Shown here: piece after piece, positions 55,995-64,000 of the stretch
How positions within the stretch are numbered: the stretch's first letter is position 1
How the letters are laid out: each line of letters begins with the position of its first letter
DNA from: Bacteroidota bacterium
GTDB lineage: Bacteria; Bacteroidota; Rhodothermia; Rhodothermales; Bin80
Direction: 5' to 3'
Length of the DNA stretch: 64,000 nucleotides
Assembly: GCA_026708685.1 (NCBI GenBank)
Contig: JAPOUL010000136.1
Span: 1 to 64,000 of the forward strand
Notes under the pieces: generated by a model
What the model saw: only the letters and a program-made list of their open reading frames with translations
Told to the model about the DNA's origin: nothing
Databases searched by the model: none
Translations under genes and position numbers: made by a program

Positions 55995-56068
55995 GCGCCC
56001 GTAGCTCAGCTGGATAGAGCGTCTGCCTCCGGAGCAGAAGGCCAGAGGTTCGAATCCTCTCGGGCGTA
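55995..56068 (+). tRNA. tRNA-Arg (anticodon CCG)
   Basis: Complete cloverleaf: acceptor GCGCCCG/CGGGCGT (G1-U72 wobble), D arm GCTC-AGCTGGATA-GAGC, and anticodon arm TCTGC-CTCCGGA-GCAGA with anticodon CCG. The variable loop is AGGCC, the T arm AGAGG-TTCGAAT-CCTCT, and the discriminator base is A. The CCA end is not encoded. Reads CGG codons. It stands alone, with the symporter gene converging 11 bases away. Confidence 0.96.
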
Positions 56069-56079
56069 CTCTCTAAGGT

Positions 56080-57369
56080 TCACTCGGTCTTGAGTTGACC
56101 TTCAGACGAAGCCACTACCGTAGCAACGGTCGCATCTCCAGTCACATTACATACCGTTCTGCACATATCAAGAATACGATCAACCCCAAGGATTAACGCA
56201 ATTCCAGTGGCTGGAACCCCAATGGACTGTAAGATGATAATCAACATGATGATCCCCGCACTTGGGACTGCAGCCGTTCCAATGGAGGCGAGAACTGCCA
56301 GAAGAATGATTTCCAGTTGATCCATAAACCCAAGAGCAATTCCAAGGGTTTGGGCAATGAAGACTGCAGCAACCGCTTGATATAATGCCGTACCATCCAT
56401 ATTGATGGTCGCACCAAGTGGAAGTACAAAGGACGAAACTTCTTCGCTCACACCTAATTTGTTCTCTGCCCGATCCATGGTTACAGGGAGAGTTGCACCA
56501 CTGGATGAGGTACTAAATGCTACCAGCTGTGCAGGAGCAATGCCTGTAATAAACTTCTTAATTCCAAGAGGCGTTAAGAATTGAATAATTGAACCGTAGG
56601 TAATCGTTACATGGACAATCAGGCCTAAAATGACCACCAGCATATAAAACCCTAAGGCACCCAGCAAACTCCACAGTTCACTCATATTATCCTGTGAAAT
56701 CAAACTGACCGTATCAGCAAGGAGTGCAAAGACACCAATCGGGGCAATCCACATGATGATTTCTACCAGCTTGATGACTGCCGCAGTTAGGCTATCAAAG
56801 ACTCGCAATAGTGGTTTTGCCTTGTCAGAGGGAATCAATAGTAGTGATATGCCGAATAAGACTGCAATGAGAACCACCTGTAGCATATTGCGATTATTGG
56901 ATGCAGCAGAAGCAATATTACGAGGAACCATGTCTACGAAGGCTTGGAGTGGCCCCCTCTCTTCAGCAGATTCAGCACTTTCCATGCGCATCTCTGCTGA
57001 ATCACCCCAGTCTGACTGCAACTGCGTACGAACTTCATCTGGAACGGTATCCCCTGGACGAATCGTATTCACCAAGATTAATCCAATCACGAGTGCAGCT
57101 ACGGTGGTCCCGATATAGATTGCGATGGTCTTCCCACCGATTCTAGCGAGTTTTCGGGTATCCGATAACGAGGCAATTCCGGTAATGATGGATCCAAGAA
57201 CCAGAGGCACCGCTATCATAAACAGTGCATTCAAGAAGATGTCACCAAAGGGACTAATCCAGTTTTGCGTAAATTGCCCCCAACCCATAGAAGCTGAGAG
57301 AATTCCGTACCCCAAGCCTAAGACAAGACCAAGGATGATCCAAATATGTAGATTTTTTGACCAATTCAT
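56080..57369 (-). CDS. Dicarboxylate/amino acid:cation symporter (GltP/DctA family)
   Basis: A 429-residue sodium or proton symporter of the DAACS family. It begins with eight helices typical of the Glt fold (ISPFGDIFLNALFMIAVPLV). The serine-rich re-entrant loop is AFSTSSSGATLPVTMD, LPLGATINMDGTALYQ is the TM7 NMDGT motif, and GTAAVPSAGIIM and DRILDMCRTVCNVTGD are TM8 with substrate-binding D, R, T and N. A hydrophilic insertion near residues 110-140 is rich in E and S. Likely transports glutamate, aspartate or C4-dicarboxylates. Confidence 0.94.
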   Translation of the reverse strand: MNWSKNLHIWIILGLVLGLGYGILSASMGWGQFTQNWISPFGDIFLNALFMIAVPLVLGSIITGIASLSDTRKLARIGGKTIAIYIGTTVAALVIGLILVNTIRPGDTVPDEVRTQLQSDWGDSAEMRMESAESAEERGPLQAFVDMVPRNIASAASNNRNMLQVVLIAVLFGISLLLIPSDKAKPLLRVFDSLTAAVIKLVEIIMWIAPIGVFALLADTVSLISQDNMSELWSLLGALGFYMLVVILGLIVHVTITYGSIIQFLTPLGIKKFITGIAPAQLVAFSTSSSGATLPVTMDRAENKLGVSEEVSSFVLPLGATINMDGTALYQAVAAVFIAQTLGIALGFMDQLEIILLAVLASIGTAAVPSAGIIMLIIILQSIGVPATGIALILGVDRILDMCRTVCNVTGDATVATVVASSEGQLKTE

Positions 57370-57606
57370 GAAATAATTAATAATTAAGGTAGAATATACG
57401 CAATAATTTTGGGTTGAATGTTGAAAATCACATAGATGATCACTTCATGATTGTAAAAACCTTCTTGACCTGTTAATTCTGTCTTCGTGTTGAGAAGATA
57501 GTGATCCATCATCTATGATTCTACCCATTAAATGGGAATTATACATGTGATGATCCAGACTGTTGTGCCCGGGCATTATTGCCTACCGCCCAAGCCCCCG
57601 ATCGCC

Positions 57607-58749
57607 TTACACAAATTTCTTGGCGAGTTTTTGAGGTTGACGCTCCTTTGCATAACTACGAACGAGCCATGTGTGCATGGACGGGATCGGAACCGCAAAA
57701 TCGCCATCTTCCCGCTCATCAAGGACACCCTGTCTGAGGGCACGCGTAAACACATCCTGTGCTACCTCACTGGGGTACTCTGTCTCAAGCACTTCAATCA
57801 CATCCTCTTTGTCTACGGACTCACCAGGGTGTAAGTCTGTGAACAGGCTCGCTAAAAGAACACGTTGCTTCCTTGATATACCATGGGCCCTAGCTTGGTA
57901 ATATGCGGACATGCGGGCTTCGCCCTTAACAAGGATTTGTTTGAGATGCACCTTTGTCGGATCCCCTCCTGCCTGAGCAAGGGTGCTTTTGACAGACTCT
58001 ATGCAACTCATCATATGGTGAGGCCACCCTTGTGACTGCTCGGCAAGGGATTCGATCCACTCCGTTGGTGGATTTTTCATACCGCAGCTATGGCACAGAT
58101 GATCGTGGATCACGGCACAAGTGGACGTGTGCCCCAGTGCTCCGAGCCGCACCCTGTGGGTATCTTCAAAGCGTGAGACACCTAACGACTCAAACGCAAG
58201 TTCAGTAGTGCCTAGTCCGCCCGCCAACAGGAAGACTGGCAACCCAACCTTTCCATTGTGTATCTTGTCCAGCGTGTTCATAGTAGCGACCTTGACCGCT
58301 TCGGGTGTCACAAGTTCTGCGAGGTGCTGAGCTTCGTCCAACACTAAGAGTAGCCCATTGCCATGTGCGGCCTTTTGCACTATATGAACGACTGCCGACG
58401 ACTGGGTCAACTCTTTTTTACCTGACACCCCTGCGATCTTCGCATCTACATGTGCCCCCAGTTCTTTGCGGGACGTGTACTCCACGCCGAGCGTAGCCTC
58501 CATGTCCTCGGGTACATACAGGTCGGAAGGGCTAACGGTATCCTTTACGGCATAGCCTATATCGTCAGCGTGCTCGGCGAGTTTTGTTAACAGTGCTGTC
58601 TTTCCCGCACCTGGTGGACCCTTGATGAGAAAGGTGGTGCCTTTACCTCTGTTACGGTAATGCTCAAGTGCATGTACAAAGTGCTTGATAATTTCTGTAC
58701 GCCCATGAAAGTATTCTGCGGGCCCCCGGTGCTCAGTGAATGCATCCAT
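57607..58749 (-). CDS. AAA ATPase of the FHGR family, stand-alone copy
   Basis: 380 residues, the shortest intact member. The N-terminus has HRGPAEYFHGRTEII, Walker A GPPGAGKT is at 44-51 and Walker B LLLVLDEAQ ends at 141. FLLAGGLGTTELAFESLG, IHDHLCHSCG (where relatives have RDWL), SQGWPHHMMSC and IPIPSMHTWLVRSYAKER follow, with almost no tail. The base composition looks richer in G and C than its neighbours, judged by eye. It lies between the symporter and a shattered Panacea gene. This copy shows that the family can exist without the DISARM-like or Gabija-like genes. Function unknown. Confidence 0.85.
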   Translation of the reverse strand: MDAFTEHRGPAEYFHGRTEIIKHFVHALEHYRNRGKGTTFLIKGPPGAGKTALLTKLAEHADDIGYAVKDTVSPSDLYVPEDMEATLGVEYTSRKELGAHVDAKIAGVSGKKELTQSSAVVHIVQKAAHGNGLLLVLDEAQHLAELVTPEAVKVATMNTLDKIHNGKVGLPVFLLAGGLGTTELAFESLGVSRFEDTHRVRLGALGHTSTCAVIHDHLCHSCGMKNPPTEWIESLAEQSQGWPHHMMSCIESVKSTLAQAGGDPTKVHLKQILVKGEARMSAYYQARAHGISRKQRVLLASLFTDLHPGESVDKEDVIEVLETEYPSEVAQDVFTRALRQGVLDEREDGDFAVPIPSMHTWLVRSYAKERQPQKLAKKFV

Positions 58750-59111
58750 GGTTTTGAGATTAGAATAATCATATAACCCCTGTCTCGGTCGAATGTTTAG
58801 GACTCAGACAGTAGCGATCTTTCTGTTGGTGGTGTGCAGTAATACCCACGTAGAGCACGACGCACCTCATCGTTTCTTCACCTTGCTGGGGGGAGTACTC
58901 ATCGTCTTCTTCGCCAGAGTCTCATGTGAACCTTTCTCGATCGAGTGCTGGACATCCGCAAAATCCCTGAGTGGTCGCCGTGCTTATCTTGCGGGGTAAT
59001 ACTATATCGTTGGAAACCAAAATTGCAGTATATTATATCATATTATACTAATGCTTCCATCTTGCGTATCCTGAATATTTCTGATGTCAGATCATCGACT
59101 ACAAATCTTTC
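58750..59111. other. Intergenic, about 360 bases, no gene supported
   Basis: Between the ATPase start and the Panacea remnant. A 68-codon plus-strand frame at 58793-58999 has a hydrophobic start but no domain; I do not call it. An AT-rich TATATCATATTATACTA-type stretch lies near 59030-59050. Confidence 0.4.
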
Positions 59112-59365
59112 GTGACAAAGAGAAAAGGAGATGGGTTGTCTCATGCCAGTGCTGTTGCGAATTATTTCATTGTACACTCAAAAAATGAAAAAAATCTTTT
59201 TGAGCAATCTGTCCATGCAAAAATTAGTATATTTTGCCTATGGATGGATGATGATACACACGAAGAAAATTATTTTATGACCGCATTGAGGCATGGCAAT
59301 ATGGTCCTGTCATTCCATCTCTGTATCATTCATTGAAACAATTTGGTCGGAAGAAAATTCCCTAA
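59112..59365 (+). pseudogene. Shattered Panacea-domain (SocA/GepA-like, DUF4065) gene
   Basis: Three frames read in turn give the start of a Panacea domain: SHASAVANYFIVHSKNE in the first frame, [20 protein letters not shown] in the second, and [20 protein letters not shown] then [11 protein letters not shown]-stop in the third. Intact members read roughly A-x-x-VANYFI, LxxQKLVYFAxGWxL, and IEAWxYGPVxPxLYHxFKxFG. Panacea proteins are antitoxins in toxin-antitoxin pairs. At least two frameshifts, a stop before the domain's end, and no intact toxin nearby. Confidence 0.82.
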
Positions 59366-59378
59366 GCATTCATTACGG

Positions 59379-60344
59379 TTATTTGGAATTTGTATCTAAT
59401 GCAAAGGTCATTTGAGGACCAATGTGAATCCCTCCGTAGTTATCTTGAATCAATCCAAGACGCAGTTGGATTCTTCGGTTGTGTAGGCGGGCAAAGATTG
59501 TAGCATCCACCGCTGCCATCACATGATTTACAATCAGGAGCGTTGTTATCCTAGATGCCCTACGCAAGTATCCGTTTGCATCGGCATGATCGTCCGCGTA
59601 CTGGTAAAATCGCTCGGATACATTCGCTTTACCACGATCACCTCCACCCTCTTCGGGTTCAATGGATGGCAAAAAATTTCCGTTTTCATCAATCCATGTG
59701 AGCTGACCATTGCGTTCAGTGGCCGTATAATCATCCCATCCAGGGGCATATTGAAAATACTTCCCGATCAACTCATAATACTGTTGTTCACCAAAAAATG
59801 GTAATACATGAGAAAAAGCCGCTCCAGTGTCACCATGATAGGAAGCACTTTCAACACGCCGAATTTCGTTAAACAGATTTCGTATCACGAGCTGTTCCGA
59901 TTGGGTCCAAGACGACGGATCTGCTAAGTTAATCCCTTGAAGAGAACTTGGAATATTCACTGGATCAATATCAACGGTTCTTCCGTCCGGTAACTGATTC
60001 AGGTACTGAGTATAATCATTGAGCCAATGAGCATATTTGAGTGGGCTCCAAAAGGTATGGGCCTGGGTCTGGTAAGCATCACGCCCATTGACACCGCGTG
60101 AATGCCAAGACTGATACAGTAGTAGAACCGTGGCTTCCCCCGCAAGTGCAATCGTCGCTTTAATCCAATCACGATTGTAAACCTGCCCCGCTCCTGGAAG
60201 AATAGCGGAAAGTCCAAACGCAAGGGGAACACTGCGGCGAGGGCTTGAAAATAAGGTCTCTAAGCTATCTGCACTCGGTTGAGCAACCACTTGACTGGCA
60301 AGTAGAAAACTCAGACTTAGAAAGAAAACCTTGATCATTCTCAT
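59379..60344 (-). CDS. DUF5683-family exported protein
   Basis: About 321 residues from an ATG at 60344 that overlaps the upstream stop in an ATGA arrangement; the frame itself extends to a TTG seven codons earlier. A signal peptide (MIKVFFLSLSFLLASQVVAQ) is followed by the DUF5683 core SVPLAFGLSAILPGAGQVYN and WIKATIALAGEATVLLLYQ (pairs of hydrophobic segments). A long hydrophilic insertion follows, and the C-terminal segment RITTLLIVNHVMAAVDATIF carries the NHVxxxxDA pattern. The family is widespread in Bacteroidota and relatives; role in the envelope unknown. Confidence 0.83.
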   Translation of the reverse strand: MRMIKVFFLSLSFLLASQVVAQPSADSLETLFSSPRRSVPLAFGLSAILPGAGQVYNRDWIKATIALAGEATVLLLYQSWHSRGVNGRDAYQTQAHTFWSPLKYAHWLNDYTQYLNQLPDGRTVDIDPVNIPSSLQGINLADPSSWTQSEQLVIRNLFNEIRRVESASYHGDTGAAFSHVLPFFGEQQYYELIGKYFQYAPGWDDYTATERNGQLTWIDENGNFLPSIEPEEGGGDRGKANVSERFYQYADDHADANGYLRRASRITTLLIVNHVMAAVDATIFARLHNRRIQLRLGLIQDNYGGIHIGPQMTFALDTNSK

Positions 60345-60982
60345 GACGCAAGCTGAGCTAACCAAGGAGTCACCAAACCTTCAAAATACTCAAAATTGCC
60401 AGCACCTTGGACACGCTCTCTGATCATGCCTTCTCCATCAATGACAAACGTCACTGGTCGTCCACTGGCTAATTCATCCTGAAATAGTTCAGGCAATCTC
60501 TCGTACTCAATATATCCAGAGACGGTTTGCTGAGGAAGTAAATCTGAATAGAGTAGCAATTCGTCCAAACTCTCGTCCGATACGGTCATCACGGTTAATC
60601 CCACATCACCATAGGCTAGTTGAAGTTCATCCAGTTCAGGAAGTTCTGTAATGCAAGGTTGACACCATGTAGCCCAAAAATTCAAGAGAATCACCCGGCC
60701 ACGGTAATCACTGATATTTCTTTTTTCTTGATTGGACACCAGCTGAAATTCAAATGCAGGTACCTGAGAAAACTCAACTTGATGAGATTCAGAAGGTTCT
60801 TCATAGACCAATATCAGTACAATAATCAAACTGGAAAGTCCAATGAGCATGACACTCATGATGGATGCGATCCATTGCAGAGGTCCCTGTGGGATTGGAC
60901 GAGCATTTTTTCGGAGCATAAAAATGATGCCCACCACACCCGTCACGATAAACACACATGAAAGAATCAAGATCATCATCAT
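60341..60982 (-). CDS. TlpA/ResA-like thioredoxin with N-terminal membrane segments
   Basis: 213 residues. Two transmembrane helices (about 2-22 and 37-60) are followed by an exported thioredoxin-fold domain. It has VILLNFWATWCQPCITELPE with the CxxC redox pair (CQPC), and ASGRPVTFVIDGEGMIRERV with the cis-proline-type region. Probably a thiol-disulphide oxidoreductase in the periplasm, e.g. in cytochrome maturation or reduction of envelope proteins. Overlaps the DUF5683 gene. Confidence 0.9.
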   Translation of the reverse strand: MMMILILSCVFIVTGVVGIIFMLRKNARPIPQGPLQWIASIMSVMLIGLSSLIIVLILVYEEPSESHQVEFSQVPAFEFQLVSNQEKRNISDYRGRVILLNFWATWCQPCITELPELDELQLAYGDVGLTVMTVSDESLDELLLYSDLLPQQTVSGYIEYERLPELFQDELASGRPVTFVIDGEGMIRERVQGAGNFEYFEGLVTPWLAQLAS

Positions 60983-60994
60983 CTAGGTCAGATC

Positions 60995-63900
60995 CTATAC
61001 ATCAAACCCAAATAAGACTCCAAAGTGCCATAAAAGTTGCTGTCCATATTCAATAGAGGGTTGGGTCGAGATAAATGCATCATCTAATTGGATCCGATAA
61101 GAATCAAGTCCATAGGTGGAACTGATAAACAGGGCCGTAGGCAAAAGATAATAACTGCCCATCATGATCCGAAGTTCAGCTCCAAGATCTTTACGAAACG
61201 AGCGACTCTCGGGAAGAACCCTTGCGGCATCTGCATAGAACCGCATGAAGATCTTATCAACATAGATCGGGCCAATTTGACGCTTAAGATCAGGCATCAG
61301 TGGAAAAGTCCAAGATGTTTGCAACCAGAGGGTTTCGGTTCCGCCAAGTCCATAAAAAGGATAGCCTCTGGCCCCTGAAAGTCCACCTACATAGTCATAA
61401 TAAAAGGAGTCTACTGTTTTACCAAAGATGGTGGATGCACGTACATTAACGTTGAGACCATGAGCAGCCCCATTGATGGAACCCGGCAACCGCATGCCAG
61501 CCCCCACATCAATACTCAATCGATCTATGGCCGTTTTGCTATAAACGGGTACAAGCTGCCCATCTTTTATATCAAACTGTTCAAGTAATCTGCCATTTTC
61601 TCGATCGTAGGACGCAGTGAGTTTCAATCCAGTTTCAAACATATCGGATTCACGGTGAGGACGGATCAACTCAACATAAGCATTGGCCATAAAACTGCGA
61701 CCAATATAGTATCGCGACGAGCTACTGGGAATCCAATCGGCCAGTTCACGGGAGTAAAATCGATTGGTTGTCACGCGGTAGGGGCTATATTTATAGCCAA
61801 TCTCAAGGACAGTCCATCGATTCAATTTACTACGTAGAAAGACATTTCCCTCCCACAATCCGTATGTCAAGTCTGCGGTAGATGGCTCTGGAAGGCAAGC
61901 TGTACAAGGATGTTCTTCTATGGACAATCCATTTTCTACCATTCGCTGAATATTGTAGACTTGAATAGATACTTGCGGTGACCATCTTTTAGGTAAGAGT
62001 CTAAACCCTTTGGCATAATCAAACTGAAGGAAGAGATCTCGCTCCAGAGCCAACAAGTTAGCAGGGGCGAGAAATGAACCGCCCCCATGAGATCCAGGGC
62101 CAATCAGAACCCCAGCAAAAAAACTCATTCCCTCAAGAATTTCTCTGGAGGAAAGGTACGTGCCAAATTTGAGGTTTCGCCAGAGCGTTTCCGCTCTACC
62201 TCGGATCCTCCCCTCAAGTTCTCGCTCCACATACTGGTCTAAACGAATCACAGGAGAAACGGTGAAACTGGTAAAATCAGCCCCATAACTGGAAATAGAC
62301 AACGAATCAACACCTATCGTTGTTTGCTGATCAATGGCATCAGTTAGCTCTTTGTGAGTGATGGGATGAATATCTGCATCGCTATGAAAAGAATGGGAGT
62401 CTGTCGTTTTTGTGATTACATCTGGTGGAGAGTAGGAGAAGTCGGAGTCCACCACTCCGGGTTGATTCAAGATTGCAATTTTATAGCCATCCCATTGATA
62501 GTCGGCATACGCAATCCGACCATCAGGGGCAACACTTGGCATGAATGCACCCCCCAGCACCTGAGTCAATTGTTCTGTATGACCTTCAGATCTTTGGTAA
62601 AGATTATAGATGCCATTACTGTCGGATGCATAGTACAACATGCCATTGGATACGATAGGCGATCGTTCATCGGCGGTCGTTTTTAACACGATCGTTGGAT
62701 CTGATCCATCTGGTCTAATGCGCCAGAGGTCATTTCCGTGATACCCTGGATCCAACTGTGCATAATAGATCCACTGTCCATCCCATGAGGGGCCCGAGAC
62801 CTGCGTACCATTGGTAAAGTCTGTCACAGGAGATATCTCGCCTGACTCAACATCCAAAAGCATCAGATTACTGGTTCCATCATTGGATGTAACATAGACC
62901 ATCTTCGTACCTGTTGCATTCCATACGGGTTGAGAAGCTCGTGCATTACGGGTGAGTGGCGTTGACCGTTCAGTGCTTAGATCATACACATGAAGATCGG
63001 TATAGAGAAACCCTTCCGATGTCGTCCGCTGGCGAGCATAGGCAAGTGCCTGTCCATCGGGTCTCCAAGAAGCCCCACCCGTAACACCTGCTCTGATCCG
63101 ATGACCCAATGAGCAGATATAGTCATGGGTGGCAAAGTCAAGGTTGTGGACAACCACCGAATGATCGGTTAAATCTCGGACGTATAAGCTGACTCGACTA
63201 TTGTGCTCGCCTTGATTGGAGATATAGGCGAGTTTGGATCCATCGGGTGAGAAACGGGGATAATAATTTGCAAATCCATGGGGTTCAATGACCGTACCAG
63301 CAACAAGAGAATGTTCAATCGGAGCTGTAGCATCCTGATAGGATCGTTGTAGCTCTTCCAGCCACTGGCGATAGACCTCCTTCCCAGAAACCCCTATGGC
63401 CGATTCAATCGCCTTTTCCACGCGCCAAATCCCCCACTTTCCTAACTCATCCGTGATTTTGGAGACAACATCCGTTCCGTACTTGCGGGTTAAGTACGAC
63501 GTAAACGCAAAGCCATAATTATAGACTCCCTCACGCATATGGCTATTTTTAGAATAAAAACTGCCAAGTTCACTCAATGTCATCGTCTTCTGGTGGAGCA
63601 CTCGAGTCCGGAGCAACATATCTCTATGGGAGTCCCACTGATCATAGTAAAGGTGCTCATCTTGAAATTGAGCGGTTCCTTCGGCTAACCATGCGGGATT
63701 ATTCAATCCCATGATCGGATAACTCATAATGGCATTTGGAAATCCATACAACACATCAGGCCTACGAACCTTTTCGTAATCGATCACTTGGAGATAACCA
63801 AACGGAACCGTACGGGGTAGCTTCATGGACGCTTGCACCTGCACGATATGAGTAAATTCGTGGGTGATGACATTTCTAAGCCAGTCATGTGCACCTCGGA

Positions 63901-64000
63901 GCGGTGAATCCAATGCGGGAGCCCAAATCTCGATCTTATTATCAAAAAAGAACGCCGCTCCATTGGAGTAATCTTCGTAATCCTTTAGGATGATATGGAC
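60995..64000 (-). CDS. Metallopeptidase-like / TolB-propeller / outer-membrane barrel protein, cut at the window edge
   Basis: At least 1001 residues are visible; the frame is still open at 64000 (reading NGAAFFFDNKIEIWAPALDS into the core), so the true start lies outside. A gluzincin-type region has HEFTH (two zinc ligands and catalytic glutamate) and AEGTAQFQDE (third ligand). Then come TolB-like PD40 repeats (PRFSPDGSKLAYISNQ, ASWRPDGQALAYAR, PVWNATGTKMVYVT, PSWDGQWIYYAQ). A C-terminal beta-barrel follows with SGARGYPFYGLGG and ends near LFGFDV. The domain order (peptidase, propeller, barrel) suggests an outer-membrane protease or assembly protein. It lies 12 bases upstream of the TlpA-like gene. 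Confidence 0.88.
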   Translation of the reverse strand, partial: VHIILKDYEDYSNGAAFFFDNKIEIWAPALDSPLRGAHDWLRNVITHEFTHIVQVQASMKLPRTVPFGYLQVIDYEKVRRPDVLYGFPNAIMSYPIMGLNNPAWLAEGTAQFQDEHLYYDQWDSHRDMLLRTRVLHQKTMTLSELGSFYSKNSHMREGVYNYGFAFTSYLTRKYGTDVVSKITDELGKWGIWRVEKAIESAIGVSGKEVYRQWLEELQRSYQDATAPIEHSLVAGTVIEPHGFANYYPRFSPDGSKLAYISNQGEHNSRVSLYVRDLTDHSVVVHNLDFATHDYICSLGHRIRAGVTGGASWRPDGQALAYARQRTTSEGFLYTDLHVYDLSTERSTPLTRNARASQPVWNATGTKMVYVTSNDGTSNLMLLDVESGEISPVTDFTNGTQVSGPSWDGQWIYYAQLDPGYHGNDLWRIRPDGSDPTIVLKTTADERSPIVSNGMLYYASDSNGIYNLYQRSEGHTEQLTQVLGGAFMPSVAPDGRIAYADYQWDGYKIAILNQPGVVDSDFSYSPPDVITKTTDSHSFHSDADIHPITHKELTDAIDQQTTIGVDSLSISSYGADFTSFTVSPVIRLDQYVERELEGRIRGRAETLWRNLKFGTYLSSREILEGMSFFAGVLIGPGSHGGGSFLAPANLLALERDLFLQFDYAKGFRLLPKRWSPQVSIQVYNIQRMVENGLSIEEHPCTACLPEPSTADLTYGLWEGNVFLRSKLNRWTVLEIGYKYSPYRVTTNRFYSRELADWIPSSSSRYYIGRSFMANAYVELIRPHRESDMFETGLKLTASYDRENGRLLEQFDIKDGQLVPVYSKTAIDRLSIDVGAGMRLPGSINGAAHGLNVNVRASTIFGKTVDSFYYDYVGGLSGARGYPFYGLGGTETLWLQTSWTFPLMPDLKRQIGPIYVDKIFMRFYADAARVLPESRSFRKDLGAELRIMMGSYYLLPTALFISSTYGLDSYRIQLDDAFISTQPSIEYGQQLLWHFGVLFGFDV

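Noticed and set aside
55919-56079. tRNA-Arg as an integration site
   Set aside because: Nothing resembling an integrase gene or a repeated tRNA 3' end lies nearby; both neighbours are ordinary genes.
1-64000. CRISPR array or cas genes
   Set aside because: No regularly spaced repeats and no Cas-like protein were seen.

Overview
The window looks like a chromosome segment of a Bacteroidota/Rhodothermota-type bacterium. The pointers are a TonB-dependent receptor with an N-terminal carboxypeptidase-like domain next to a DUF4249 lipoprotein, a DUF5683 protein, a TolB-propeller/outer-membrane-barrel fusion, an Asp-box protein with a FlgD/T9SS-like C-terminal domain, and few obvious Shine-Dalgarno sites. 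The phylum is inferred from gene content; there is no rRNA in the window.

Layout. (1) 1-16.4 kb, accessory: a decayed AAA ATPase gene, then (read on the minus strand) an intact AAA ATPase, a giant DEAD/DEAH helicase with DUF1998 and a probable C-terminal nuclease fold, a SNF2/HepA helicase and an Eco57I-type adenine methylase. The last three form a tight DISARM-like operon. Beside it lie a broken DruA-like (DUF4338) gene and a tandem pair of small membrane coiled-coil proteins. (2) 16.4-26.1 kb, minus strand: one branched-chain amino acid operon, ilvB-ilvN-ilvC-leuB-leuA-leuC-leuD-cimA, which should supply leucine and valine, and isoleucine through citramalate. (3) 26.2-34.5 kb, cell surface: DUF4249/TonB receptor pair, a lipoprotein and two beta-propeller proteins. 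(4) 34.5-42 kb: purD, a HEPN-like gene and a duplicated small gene (one copy broken), mutS, a polysaccharide deacetylase. (5) 42.6-49.8 kb, accessory: SAMHD1-like HD protein, another AAA ATPase flanked by a degenerate direct repeat, and a two-gene Gabija-like pair (OLD/TOPRIM nuclease plus UvrD-like helicase). (6) 50-57.4 kb: minus-strand housekeeping run CPBP protease-DUF2007-cdsA-small membrane protein-mutL-tilS-hpt, tRNA-Arg(CCG), and a dicarboxylate/amino-acid symporter. (7) 57.6-59.4 kb: a fourth AAA ATPase and a shattered Panacea/SocA-like gene. (8) 59.4-64 kb: DUF5683, TlpA-like thioredoxin, and a metalloprotease/propeller/barrel protein cut by the window edge.

The most striking signal is the dispersed AAA ATPase family: four members in 64 kb (three intact, one dead), sharing an N-terminal RGP-x-x-(Y/F)FHGR motif, an AAA_16/ORC-like ATPase core and a C-terminal IP-x-x-SMH-x-W-(L/M) motif. 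Each sits at the edge of defence or toxin-antitoxin genes or their remains. Together with the DISARM-like operon, the Gabija-like pair, the HD and HEPN proteins and the DruA and Panacea remnants, this suggests a turnover zone for anti-phage functions scattered between housekeeping operons. The ATPase family's role is unknown from sequence alone.
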